From Isoetes taiwanensis (taxonomy: Eukaryota; Streptophyta; Lycopodiopsida; Isoetales; Isoetaceae): a stretch of DNA of 64,000 nucleotides. Location of the stretch: NCBI GenBank assembly GCA_021234155.1, contig JAJEKV010000036.1, positions 5,090,209 through 5,154,208 on the forward strand, given 5' to 3'. This document shows, one piece after another, positions 37,723-47,834 of the stretch. The translations under genes and the position numbers were made by a program. Position 1 is the first letter of the stretch; the number at the start of each line of letters is the position of its first letter. Under the pieces are notes generated by a model. The model ran no database searches. It was not told where the DNA came from and saw only the letters and a program-made list of their open reading frames with translations.

Positions 37723-38197
37723 ATGGCTCAATTGGAGCAAAGGTGCAGCTCAGAATTTGAATTTTGGTCAGAATGTAACAGAGAAAGTAGCTGTATGGTC
37801 TCGACGGATGAAATTTCTCGTGAGAAAGCTGGTTTTGTTGCAAAATCACCCTATGGTCACCGTTCCTACTCTCATCCTAATTCTGATGCTGGTTCATATT
37901 GCGTCTGACAGACCCAAACAAAAGCTCAATCGGCATATGAAGGCTATTTCTAGAAAAAAACGAACTTGCAGAATGACTCTCCGATGTCCGAGGCCTCCTA
38001 ATCAGCGTCAGGTTGTATTGGCCGAAATAGTGCATTTAAGCATGCATGTATTCCGGCTTTCTCTCTCTCCTTCTTGCGACCAAGTCGTCGCTAAAAAAAA
38101 TGACTCTATTAAGCAAACAAGTTGTAAGCTTTTGATATTTGAGAGGTGCATTTACATACACACAGTGCATTTACGTCCAGTAGTAGTCAATCTATGA
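37723..38197 (+). pseudogene. Possible membrane-protein 5' exon with a frameshift
   Basis: ATG at 37723 gives MAQLEQRCSSEF; about 40 bases later the neighbouring frame continues with NVTEKVAVWSRRMKFLVRK and a hydrophobic stretch VTVPTLILILMLVHIAS, a plausible single transmembrane segment after basic residues. That second frame has no ATG of its own near its start, so a one-base indel in an originally single frame would explain the pair. The rest (to 38197) is basic and unrecognised. Confidence 0.25.
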
Positions 38198-38826
38198 GAG
38201 AGGTGCTTTCACGTAGAGTAGAGGACACAAGTGTCACTGGGTTCCCTCCCTCCTAATCATGATTAAGAGAGGAAGAGCATCTTAAAAATCTTCAATCACA
38301 GCTTGTCTCATATCATCAAGATCCAGCCATTGGGAGCTATCCCATCCATCAAAGAAGAAACTCCTTTCCGGCGACGATTATTGTGATAACTCTAAAGGGT
38401 TATTGCTATAGCCTCCTAGTCGTTCAAATTGGGTCCCATAGCCGCCATGAAGATAATCCACCCAACTCCTGATTCAAGGGATTAATGGCTCCCCGGGACC
38501 AGCCATCGATCACACCTTGGTAAGTCGTTGCCTCACCAACCAGCCTAATGAGACGCAAGTACCCACTTAGCCTAGTGCGTATTCTGCAGAACACGCCAAG
38601 GAAGCCAAGAAACCTTCCTTACACCCCTAAAGCAATTGAATGAGTTGTTATAAAAAAACATAGATTCAAGACAAAAAAAAAATCACATTAGCTCATCAAT
38701 ATATTGGTTAAAGTAGTCTTATCGTGACATTGAGTTATTTTAGTAGAGGTTCGAGCCCCGTATTTCATATTCTAAAATCTTAGGCAAAACCGTATAGAGG
38801 TTCGATATTCCCAGCGAAATCGTATT

Positions 38827-39345
38827 TCATATTTCAAAATCATAGGCGCCTCCAATCATAGATAAATTTGTGAAACGAGAGGTGCTCACAGGCCCCAACA
38901 TACGATCTGGGTCGTAGGATCGATTTAATCCGACGAATGGATAGTCTAGGGTGCAAAATACCATGTTTATTGCAAGATCTCTATGCATCACATATAGCCA
39001 ATCTCGATCATTAGGTGCCGGATGTAGGTATACTTGTTCACACTTCTTTGGAAAAATATAAGGTTCGTTGTCTTCTGGAATCAATCGCTTGGAATTGATA
39101 AGCATTAAACCATTGAGGCCTTGACGAAATGGGGCACCTTTGCCTCATAGTTGTGCATCATACCATCTAATTCGAAACAAGACTTTAGTAAAATTTCTAA
39201 AGTCAAGTGCTAATATTTGTTGTATCTTTTCGACATACTCAATGTCAGCCTCAATCATATTCTTGTCTTTTGCACTTGCACGACTTTCAACTATGAAAGT
39301 AGACATAATTCCACAGTCAAAGGTAACACAAACCTCATCCCTTTT
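38827..39345 (-). pseudogene. CACTA transposon protein fragment (DUF4216)
   Basis: On the minus strand: DEVCVTFDCGIMSTFIVESR, then YVEKIQQILALDFRNF and LFRIRWYDAQL, a stop, then LINSKRLIPEDNEPYIFPKK and CEQVYLHPAPNDRDWLYVM. The order LFxCxWxD ... NxxRLIxxxEPaIFaxQxxQVFYhxDPxxxDWhVVh is the DUF4216 signature found at the C-terminus of TNP2-type CACTA transposon proteins. One in-frame stop at about 39106 breaks it, and the TNP2 core is missing. It lies 3.6 kb outside the CACTA-like element at 27.3-35.2 kb and has no visible terminal repeats of its own. Confidence 0.7.
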
Positions 39346-39469
39346 CTCACATCACCTAAAAATGTCGCCCATTGAAAATGTATCCATTGTATAGTGAAAC
39401 CTACATATTGCACAAAACCAAGTTAAGTCATTTTAAGAAGGTGGCTCAACAATGGAACTATCTTACCCA

Positions 39470-40300
39470 TGCCGAAGGCCCATATACACCGGCCTCTCCT
39501 TGTTGGTCACTGAACCAACTTCATTTCTTGTTGAAGCCAAGCCCTGGGTTACCCATACCTAGCCCACATGCGGTGGCTAACTATAAGCCTAGCACACTAT
39601 AGAAGCCCTAGTCGCCATACTCAAAGAAGGCTCCACCTCCACTTCATCTTTGTGTCCATTATATGGTGCTCAATCTTGGCATAACATCTATAGCCAGGTG
39701 GGTTCTTGTGCACATGCCACATTTATTGGAATTTATGGGAATCTGGCTAGAAACATCTTTATTCCTACTAGCCTTTAGGTCTCTACCCTCTTTATCCCAC
39801 AAGCACAAGAGGCGCAACAAAAGAACTATCATAAATCATAAATCCACTCGTAACTTCAAATAGAATACCAATAAGAGATTAATTATCCATCTAACAAGCA
39901 AGGGTTAATCTCCCGTAATCTCAAGCTAATTAAGCCTACTAAAATCGGTTCTCCAGCTAGGTCCTCACATCTTTCGTGTTCTCCATGCTCACTGGTTGAA
40001 TAGCCTCCTCCTCCTTCTCCACTGGCCCCAAATCAAATTGGGACAAATTGGGGATGAAGCCCCAATTTGGCTGAACCAAATTTGATAGTTCTCCCTTGCC
40101 CAATTGATTTGGGCTAGGTGGCAATTTCCTAAACTAAAGAATTAATAATTAATTGCTAATTGAATCAATTATTAATTGGGTTAATATGCGCCTCCCTAAG
40201 ATTAGAGTTTTTGCCGTAATTTCGAATTAGGATTTGGCGCTAATGCAAATGGCAAGTTTAACTTATCCAACAGGTTGGTGCCACTTGTGCCTAGATTCCC
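39470..40300. repeat. Retroelement (LTR-like) repeat, copy 2
   Basis: The 39560-39800 part matches 20920-21150 block for block in the same orientation (CATAAGCCTAGC against TATAAGCCTAGC, the GGTGGGTTC block, and TAGGTCTCTACCC), at clearly lower GC than copy 1. Beyond 39960 the two copies no longer align by eye; this part has repeated CCAAATTTG / CAAATTGGG phrases and AATTAATAATTAATTG. No coding motif. Confidence 0.5.
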
Positions 40301-40850
40301 CATATTAATTAACATAGCTAATGTTAATTACTATGCCTAAAATCAATGTAATGTACTACCCCATTAAGTCAACACATAAATGGTCAATAAACCCTTACAT
40401 ACCTCTGGTGACGTGTCATGTATTTGTACTTATCTCCATCATATAAAATTGTGGGAGCTGTTTTTTGGTGAGGTGGCAAAAAAACGATGAGGTGTACAGG
40501 GGCAAAAAATTCCACATGAGCAAGTCAGATTGGGATGGGGGGCCAAGCTTTCTTTAGGCAAATAGGCCAATTTAGTCCCTCTGCTTGGCGCTTAGTGCAC
40601 GCCATAGCCACTCTATTGATTTTCACAGGGATTTGAAGCGCGCAAACCTACTTTGATTCGTATATGACACGTGATCGTGTTTGCTTCTTCTAGAGGGTTG
40701 TCTCGATCTTTCATATGTCAAGTTTCTTCTGCTTTATGAACGTCCTTCAAATTAAGGTTTTGGGTCAAGCATTACCATGCTATCTTATCCTTGGCGCTAA
40801 GTGGCATGATCTAGATGTTTACCTGCCTTTCATTCATACTACTTTCGCCA

Positions 40851-41665
40851 GATTATCTCAAGATGAGGGATTCTTCCGTTGTATCTTCTTCCGTTGTATC
40901 CGATTATTCCATTTGAAGAGGCTATTTCGATCGCAAAGACATGGGAATGTTTGCTTAGAAGACCGTAACTCTAACTCGCCATGGAAAATGCCGTTAAAGG
41001 AATCGGGTGAGTTCTCGGCTTCCTATCTTCTAAGATTTAGAGTTGATAAAGTTTTGGCCGAAACGCCTTGAAGCCCTATGTTTTTTCACAGAGGGATTCT
41101 AATTGGCATGCCTATCTAAGCCTGCTATGCTTAAAGTGTTTAAAACATAGTTAGATGTACCGATCAGGCAGTGACAAATTAGATTCCCTGGTCTTGTGAT
41201 TTGCAGGCAGTTGTACCATTAAATACATGGGTTTTCATTTCAACCCGAGAGTTGCCGATTATCTCAAGATGAGGGATTCTTCCGTTGTATCTTCTTCCGC
41301 TGTATCCGCTTATTCCATTTGAAGAGGCTATTTCGATGCAAAAGCATGGGAATGTTTGCTTGGAAGACCAAAACTCTAACTCCGCCATGGAAATGTTTGT
41401 TAAAGGAATCAAGGTGAGTTCTACTTCCTATCTTCTAAGATTTAGAGTTGATAAAGTTTTGGCTGAAACGCCTTTGAAACCCCCTATGTTTTTTCACAGA
41501 GGGATTCTATTTGGCATGCCTATCTAACCCTGCTGTGCTTAAAGTGTTTAAAACATAGTTAGATGTACAGATCAGGCAGTGATAGAACAGATTCCCTGGT
41601 CTTGTGATTTGTAGGCAGTTGTACCATTAAATACATGGGTTTTCATTTTGAACCTGAAAGTTGCC
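40851..41665 (+). repeat. 406-bp tandem duplication covering the GID1 5' end
   Basis: Bases 40851-41256 recur at 41257-41665 with about a few percent differences. The unit contains a presumed 5' leader, a nine-codon first exon, its intron with a GTGAGT donor and a CAG/TAG acceptor, and the first 50 bases of exon 2. In the first copy exon 2 is cut off at 41256 where the second copy begins; in the second copy exon 2 continues. Confidence 0.9.
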
Positions 41666-41794
41666 TATAATCTAATAAGGCGGCCAGACGGGACATTCAA
41701 TCGCTACTTAGAAGAGTATTTAGACAGGAAGGTAAAGGCCTCTATCACACCTAAGGATGGAATGGCCCCAATCAAGGTCCCTTTGATCATATAA
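41387..41794 (+). pseudogene. GID1: GID1-like gibberellin receptor, 5' fragment
   Basis: GID1 is the soluble gibberellin receptor of vascular plants, related to carboxylesterases. Exon 1 (41387-41413) reads MEMFVKGIK and ends before GTGAGT. Exon 2 starts at 41615 after TTTGTAG with AVVPLNTWVFILNLKVAYN, then LIRRPDGTFNRYLEEYLDRK, the N-terminal lid signature of GID1 (VVPLxTWVLISNFKLxYxxLRRPDGTFxRxLxEaLDRxV). The single intron near residue 10 is where known GID1 genes have theirs. The frame meets TAA at 41792-41794 after 59 codons of exon 2, and one frame over PFDHIS continues briefly. The catalytic-fold part with HGG and GxSxG is absent, so this is a truncated copy of about 68 of the usual 340-odd residues. 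A second exon 1 (ATG 40981, MENAVKGI) sits in the upstream duplicate. Confidence 0.85.
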
Positions 41795-43876
41795 GTAAGA
41801 GTCCGACTGAATGAATTCTGACAAGAGAGTTTAGTTGGGCAACAAAAGGATTTTTGAATTTACCCTGCTATTCTATATTAAACAAAAACCTAGTAGCTTC
41901 AAATGCCCAAGGAACTCGAATGCATCTTAGCAAATTCTTAAGGTTTAATCTTATTTTTATCATAAAAATGAATTGCCTTAGAATTGTTTCTAGAAACAAA
42001 CAGAATAGTTCTCATACACTAGGGTAAATCAAGGCAAAAACCTAATAGCTTCATGCACCGAAGGAACTCGAATGCATCTTAGCAGTTCTTAAAGTTTAAT
42101 GGCATTTTTTATACCACCAATAAAGAACTCGGCATTACCCCAAGGGTTGCTCTAAAAAATGCCCACATGAAATTACTTTATGGTTTACGTGATCAAATGA
42201 GTTTTGTGCCGAATTTGGGTAGTGAGGATTCAAAGCATGAATAGATGGGGATCTACAGATCGGGAAAGAATGAATATTGTATATGATATTTTATATTCAT
42301 TCCATCTTTTAAGAAAAGAAAGTTATACTTTCCATTCTAAAATAATAAATAAATATATATATGAATAAATAAAAAAATAAAGATGAGTAATAACATTTTG
42401 GTCCCAAGTTGCACCCGTATCCATATCTCACCATACACACAACACACATTCACATAGTCTTCATTTCACCCACACCACTACTTCAAAAACCCTTCGAACT
42501 ATCGCAAGCGCAACGCCAAGAAAAATCGCCTTGTAGTATATAAATACATGGAATGTCACAGTCTTGACCGGGAGGAGCTTCCTCCAACCTCAGAAACCTA
42601 GAGACCAACTCATGTCAGTATCCTTACTAGTTTTTTCTTTTTTAAAGCATTCTTCATGCCCATTGGGCTTTGAAGAAGCTGCTGCATTTGACTATCAACA
42701 GCTCATTGTATCTTGATAGCCATCTCTGCGGTCCCCGTATGGAGCTGTGCAATATGTTCCCTAACTTCTTGATCGAAGTGTTCCTGAGTCTAGAACATAG
42801 TGTATAACCTGTTTGTGGCTATATTAGCCCAAAGCTCTGTAATGCCTGACCTATCATGGTGTCGCTCAGGTTGTGCAAGTTCAAATCGAGCATGAAATGG
42901 CTGCATGCGAAGCTTCATGCTACCTGTGGCCAGTTGCTTGTTTCACAATGGAGTGCTGAAGTTTCTATCTATTCATTTAGACACAGAAGCTTAGCTTCAA
43001 AGTCTTCAACATCCGCCTGGACTTGCTCCTAGAGCTCCTCAGATGGCTGGTCTAGAGTAGCTTGAGAACGGCTTGCTTCTATGTTTAAGTGCCTGCTATA
43101 TGGCTACCTAACCAAGCGTGTTGCTTATGTCTTTGCCCTTGCCTCCTTTCTTAGGAGAGATTGTGACCAGTCATTCTTACCTTTGAAATTCCTCATCATT
43201 ATTTTTGCTTCTAACAAAAGTTTGCCTGTTGTGATGGGTCTGTCCTATGCAAGTACTGGTTGAGATTGTGCTAGAAAGAGATCGTTCCTATCTATCATCA
43301 TCTCCATGACAGTTGGTAGGTCCTTCAATATTGATTAACATTGCTAGTTATAAGCAGCTACTAACTTTTAGACATTTGTCAGAATGAATCCAAGCATTAA
43401 TGCCATTTCTATTTGTCCAAAATACTCAATGCTTTCCTACCCAAAAAAACCCACAAATAGCAACTTTCAAGCCCATATAGCTTGCAAAATGTGCCCTTTG
43501 CCTTTGAGGCCAAATTATAGCTACCTCCGTATGCCAATAGTGTAAAACATAACATACACAATCTCACACTTTAAAGAAGATTGAATTTCCAGGCCAAGGG
43601 GAACCCAAATATGCATTACCAAAAACATAAATTGTTCCTTCAATTCCAAAAAGCTACGTTCTAGGAAGATGCCAATGGAGAAGCAGCAATGTGTGGTCTG
43701 ATGGCGCCCTAATGCTGCTGAGGCCAAGATGATGCCAACGAAGAAAACAACAGTGTCTGGTCCAATGGCGCCCCTCGCGTTGCCTCACGACAATCATCAA
43801 TAAATTAGCCATCCACTAATGCCACATAATGCAGCGAGGATTTCCAACCTAGACCCTCAGAAAAGGTATATCTAAC
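41795..43876. other. No supported gene; decayed repeats
   Basis: About 41885-41960 and 42032-42105 are two diverged copies sharing AAGGAACTCGAATGCATCTTAGCA. 42270-42390 is AT-rich low complexity with AATAAATAAATATATATAT. On the minus strand 42900-42640 encodes, with stops, a helical Gln/Met-rich phrase (FDQEVREHIAQLHTGTAEMA) that resembles gag-like or coiled-coil transposon protein but cannot be assigned. AATGGCGCCC and GATGCCAA(T/C)G(A/G)AGAA phrases repeat near 43670-43770. Confidence 0.35.
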
Positions 43877-43995
43877 AACAAGGAAACTGGGGAGTTCATT
43901 CCGCATCCGGAATGGAAAACGGCGGCTTGATTCCGCTCAGCAGGTCAGAAACAGGTAATTTGAAGCAAAATTTTGTCTCCCCCAGTTTCCTTGTT
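43877..43995. mobile_element. MITE-like foldback, about 119 bp
   Basis: AACAAGGAAACTGGGGAG at 43877-43894 is inverted at 43977-43995 (CTCCCCCAGTTTCCTTGTT, one extra C). A small internal palindrome TTCCGCATCCGGAA lies near the left end. Immediately to the right another imperfect inverted pair (CCTGGAA..CAGATTCCAG / CTGGAATCTGTTCC..AGATTCC) extends the structure to about 44090. No target duplication seen. Confidence 0.55.
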
Positions 43996-44590
43996 GGGCG
44001 GCCTGGAACTGGGTCGCAGATTCCAGGACCACGCCCCGGCTCCCGCCGGTCGCGGGACCCCTGGAATCTGTTCCCCAGATTCCATGCCGCCATACAACAT
44101 ATAAAACGACATATTCTACAAACCCACCTCCCAAGGTTTTGCCTTCGGGAAACTCAAATAAAACCTATACTCGTAGGTCACCTACATAAGAAACTTCAAA
44201 TCAGCAACTATTCAAATGAATACAAGTTCACACCTTCAGAACTCTGCCCCATAAACAACCTTATCCAGGGATTTCAAAGAAATAAGCAATGAGGAGATTA
44301 GATTGAACTTTATTTAGTATGCCCTACTTTACATTTACCAGGTTTGCCTTACTATATTCAAATGAAAGAGATTGCAGTCATTTTCCAAGCAGCCAAAATT
44401 TTATGGTAAGAATCAAAACTTTTTATAGTAAAAATAATAAATAATTAGATAAAAAAACAATTGCGAAATAAAGGACTTTTTGGCACTATCTGTGATGTAA
44501 TTTTTACTCCGAGTAGTTTTGGATTGTCCTGGCGATTAATCCTGTTCTCGGCCAATTCAAGCTGCAGATCCAGTTGGGCTAGAGAAAAGT
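43996..44590. other. No supported gene; 3' flank of the RING-H2 gene
   Basis: GC-rich inverted-repeat remnant to about 44090, then AT-rich sequence. It should contain the 3' untranslated region of the minus-strand RING-H2 gene; an AATAAA-like TAATAAATAATTAG region lies at about 44435. Confidence 0.3.
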
Positions 44591-45288
44591 TCAACGATCT
44601 GGGTTTTGATCTGTAGAAATAGGCTCTGTTTGAGGCAGATCCACTCTTTCTGGCACATCCGGCGGATTTGCAGCTATGGCAGAAGGATCGGAAGCAGGGG
44701 GCGCCGGAATTGGGGGGACCAACAAGCTCTGCCTGCAAAGAGGGCAAGAAGTTCTTGAATAAAGCCACAGATCGATGCATTCAGAATGGAAACAGTGGCC
44801 GCATCTGGGAAGAACCCTAATCTTGAATTCGTGTTCTTCAAATTCGGCCAAGCAAACGGCGCAGCTGTCCGAATCCACCAATTTTTTGTCCTTAATCTTA
44901 ACCAAATCTGCATAATCAAGCTCTGGAATGCCTTCAATCACGCCTCTCATACTGCCCAGATGGTCTTCTTTCGAGCAATCGAAGCCCAGGCGTCTAGAAC
45001 TGCCGCTTGTGCTTGCAAAATCAAGACTGCTTCTGCCGGAAAACGCACTAAATCTTGAAGAATCCATGGGGCCTGGGGCGGATATGGTGATTCTTGTATT
45101 GGGCCCTTCTGATCCGGGGCTTTGTGGTGCTGAATCTGGTAGAAAATCTCTTGCGGGCATCAATCTTCTCAGGCAGAAGGCGATTAAACCCATTATGCAA
45201 AAATCCCCAATAATCCTCCTCCTACTATGCCCACCAGAACCAAATCCGGCGTATGATGGGAATTATTCGTTGCTGTGCTTCCTGCCAT
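44591..45288 (-). CDS. ATL-type RING-H2 E3 ubiquitin ligase, split by a one-base frameshift
   Basis: The frame from 45193 to 44591 (200 codons) holds a canonical RING-H2: [20 protein letters not shown] followed by [14 protein letters not shown] and TSCPLC, with ligands C-x2-C, C-x-H-x2-H-x2-C and C-x2-C and the ATL-type proline before the third ligand region. Upstream lies a Ser-rich linker and FCLRRLMP. The true start appears to be ATG 45288, [14 protein letters not shown], followed by [15 protein letters not shown], the transmembrane segment that ATL ligases carry before the RING. That piece runs into TAA at 45195-45193 one frame off. One extra base in the A5 run at 45199-45203 would join both into a single protein of about 232 residues with a continuous membrane helix. 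Domain order (short N-terminus, helix, linker, RING-H2) matches single-exon ATL genes, which direct membrane-linked ubiquitination in stress responses. No other damage is visible. Confidence 0.85.
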
Positions 45289-45857
45289 CGCCAGAATCCC
45301 CCGTTTTCTTCAAAATGTCGCCTCTTTTTTTATTTGGCCGCCATAGCTAAGACCTCCAGCTTCCTTCTAGCTCGCTCGCATTCGATTCTTCATTCCGGCG
45401 CCATGTCTAGATTCTACTCTATCCCCTGCTTCCTTCAAAATTTCTACCCACCCAGATCCTCTGTTTTTGCCCAGTAGTTCGAAAATACATCAGAATTTAC
45501 TTCACAGCTAAAATTTTCAAATGGGCATTAGAACTTTGTGCCCGTTCATCAATTTTCAACTCGATGCTTCAGCTCCCAGACAGAGTCTTCGCCCTTTGCC
45601 GGTTTTGGTGCTAAATTTTTTCCAGAATTTTCACAGTTGCAGCCACCCAATAAAGAGGAGGATAATTTTTTTGGCAGATCCGGATGGGCAGACTGATCAT
45701 AACCGATGCATCATCAAATTCTTGCGTTGGGAGGCAGAGGAGCTGCCGCCGTACAAAGCATCTGTGGTGCAGTGGTGATAAAGGATGACGTTTTTTCCAA
45801 AATAAAAATGACCTTAATTTAGTGAACAAACACGTTATATATCCACCATTTTTGCCC
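45289..45857 (-). promoter_or_regulatory. 5' flank of the RING-H2 gene
   Basis: Sequence upstream of the minus-strand ATL gene. The first 200 bases are C/T-rich on the plus strand (purine-rich on the gene strand), typical of a leader. No clear TATA box was recognised. Open frames here (45253-45477, 45521-45778) have no motif. Confidence 0.25.
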
Positions 45858-46095
45858 GTTCAAACCCTTAGCCTTAAAAAAATTTCTTCCCTCCATGTTT
45901 CTTAACCATGTTCAAACCCTTAGCCTTAAAAACATTTTCTTCCCTCCATGTCTCTTAACCATGCACTTAGTCATATGTCCACGATAATGTCCGCGCCAAT
46001 TTGAGGGGAAGGGGAGGGGGTGAGACCATGGAATTTGAATATGTCCACGGTAATGTCCGAGCCAATTTGAGGGGACGGGGGAGGGGTGATGACCA
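45858..46095 (+). repeat. Two adjacent tandem duplications (52 bp and 66 bp)
   Basis: GTTCAAACCCTTAGCCTTAA starts at 45858 and again at 45910 (52-bp period). Directly after, ATGTCCACG(A/G)TAATGTCCG starts at 45975 and 46041 (66-bp period), each ending in a G-rich stretch on the plus strand (GAGGGGAAGGGGAGGGGG and GAGGGGACGGGGGAGGGG). Both pairs have diverged slightly. The G-runs could form quadruplexes. Confidence 0.8.
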
Positions 46096-46099
46096 TAGA

Positions 46100-47686
46100 A
46101 ATTTTAACGTCCAAGAGAAGCCATAACATATAGGACGCTTTACAACACACCTAGATGGGTCCTGCCCCACCATTGTACATGACTAAAATGGGTCTTTCCC
46201 CCACCAATTTACAACGATACATTAAATACGTCTCCTTAAGTTTGCTATATTTCTCATTACATTCTAGATGCATCACCATTTCATATACTCTTATAATCCT
46301 CCGTAGCCGTGAAATCTTGCTTGATAGTTCTATATGAATCATCATATGTCCTAAGTGGTGCTGTCAAGTGATATGACGTTAAAATTACTAACTACTAATT
46401 ATATGTAGCACTAACTACTACTTATATATAGTTCACATTGTAGCCCATACCATCCTATACTACCTAATACATTTGGCTAGTAACCCCTTCATATACTTGT
46501 ATATATGCATCATGTTAAAAGTCTCTACCGCAAGGAAGTTTTGTCAAACTCAAACCTATGTACCCTAGGATGGTAAATTTGAAATCTCTTCAATGCCAAC
46601 AAGATTGCGAGACTTGACTGTGACTTGGGTACTTGAAGTGCGCTAATTCTCGCCTCCTATATTCTACAATGTATAGTTGATGGGGGTACTACAAATATTG
46701 GTGTTGTTTGTGTGTCTTATAAGCTCATTGGTCTCTATTGAACAAGTGAACGTTAAAAATGCTCTTCATCTACCTTGAAAAAAGAAATAACACAATACAA
46801 TTCTGCTTTCCGTCATGGTATTTTCGTGTAGAATTTATTCACCAACCAGCCATTTTCTAATAGTCAATAAAAATGTCCAAGGACATGAATGAGCACAGAC
46901 TCCAAGGAAATAATGCTTATCACCATTTAGTTTAATTTCCTCATTTGTCTTCTCATTTCTACTATAGTATTCAAATGTTGTAGCATATGCTTGTGTTCCC
47001 CCCATTAGGAACAAGGCCCAATGTGCCACCCACTTGAACAAAAAATGCAAGATGTACATGAATAATCCATAAGTATCAACGACAATGAAGCGAAGCAACT
47101 TGTATGCAAATGGACAAGATATCGAGAAAAATAATCCGAGGGTATGCTTATATGAATGTGCACTATGTTCGATGTCAGCTTCACTTTTGATGTTGTTGTA
47201 ACTTCTACAGCTTATTTGTGTACACTTGTTAATCTTTATTTTTTCTGGATTGTAGGCGATCTGTACTCGTTCGGTAGGTTTGTCAGCACTCCAAAGGTTT
47301 TCTATAGTATCGGCAGTCTTCAAATGCTAGAGCAAATACAGGAATTACGTATATATAATTGCGTTTGAAAGTCTATTCTGTGTCAATTACATTAGTCCTA
47401 GAACAAATATGCTTCAAGTTCGAGGCCACCAAAAGTCTTATTGAGGTGGTTAGCGGCAGAACCCGACAAAGCAATGTGAGTCTGGTGTTTTCACCATATG
47501 TTCAATCAGATGTTGCCAATGTGGCATGACGAAAAATGTTCCTTCTCCTCCTTGGTTCACGGCTAATCCATTGAGCTAGCATCATGAGAGTGTGGTTGAT
47601 ATTTTATGTTATTACTTTATATATGTCATAGTTTTGGTCAATAACATTAGCAGTTTGGTGATTTTGTGATGATTCTTCTTAAGGAT
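46100..47686. other. No supported gene; one long weak ORF and a dispersed repeat
   Basis: A minus-strand frame of 162 codons (47323-46835) is the longest here; it lacks an ATG near its beginning and contains hydrophobic LLRFIVVDTYGLFMYILHFLF and WALFLMGG. It may be a membrane-protein exon, but nothing identifies it. At 47470-47530 lies the second copy of the dispersed repeat also present at 37055-37145. Confidence 0.3.
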
Positions 47687-47701
47687 ATTAACTCATCTAT
47701 G
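47687..47701 (+). repeat. Target-site duplication of the LINE (left)
   Basis: ATTAACTCATCTATG, identical over 15 bp to 53904-53918. It directly abuts the T23 tract (47703-47725), with one G between, that is the LINE poly(A) tail read on the plus strand. Confidence 0.9.
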
Positions 47702-47834
47702 GTTTTTTTTTTTTTTTTTTTTTTTGAAGGATCAAATTAACTAATATTAATCCAGAATAAATACAAAGATGAACGTTGTTAGGGTACTCCTGCCCACACT
47801 AGGACAAGTACCCACAAGACATATGTGCCTATCT

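Noticed and set aside
46835-47323. 162-codon minus-strand ORF with hydrophobic segments
   Set aside because: No ATG near its start, no recognisable family, and AT-rich DNA gives such frames by chance; kept only as a note.
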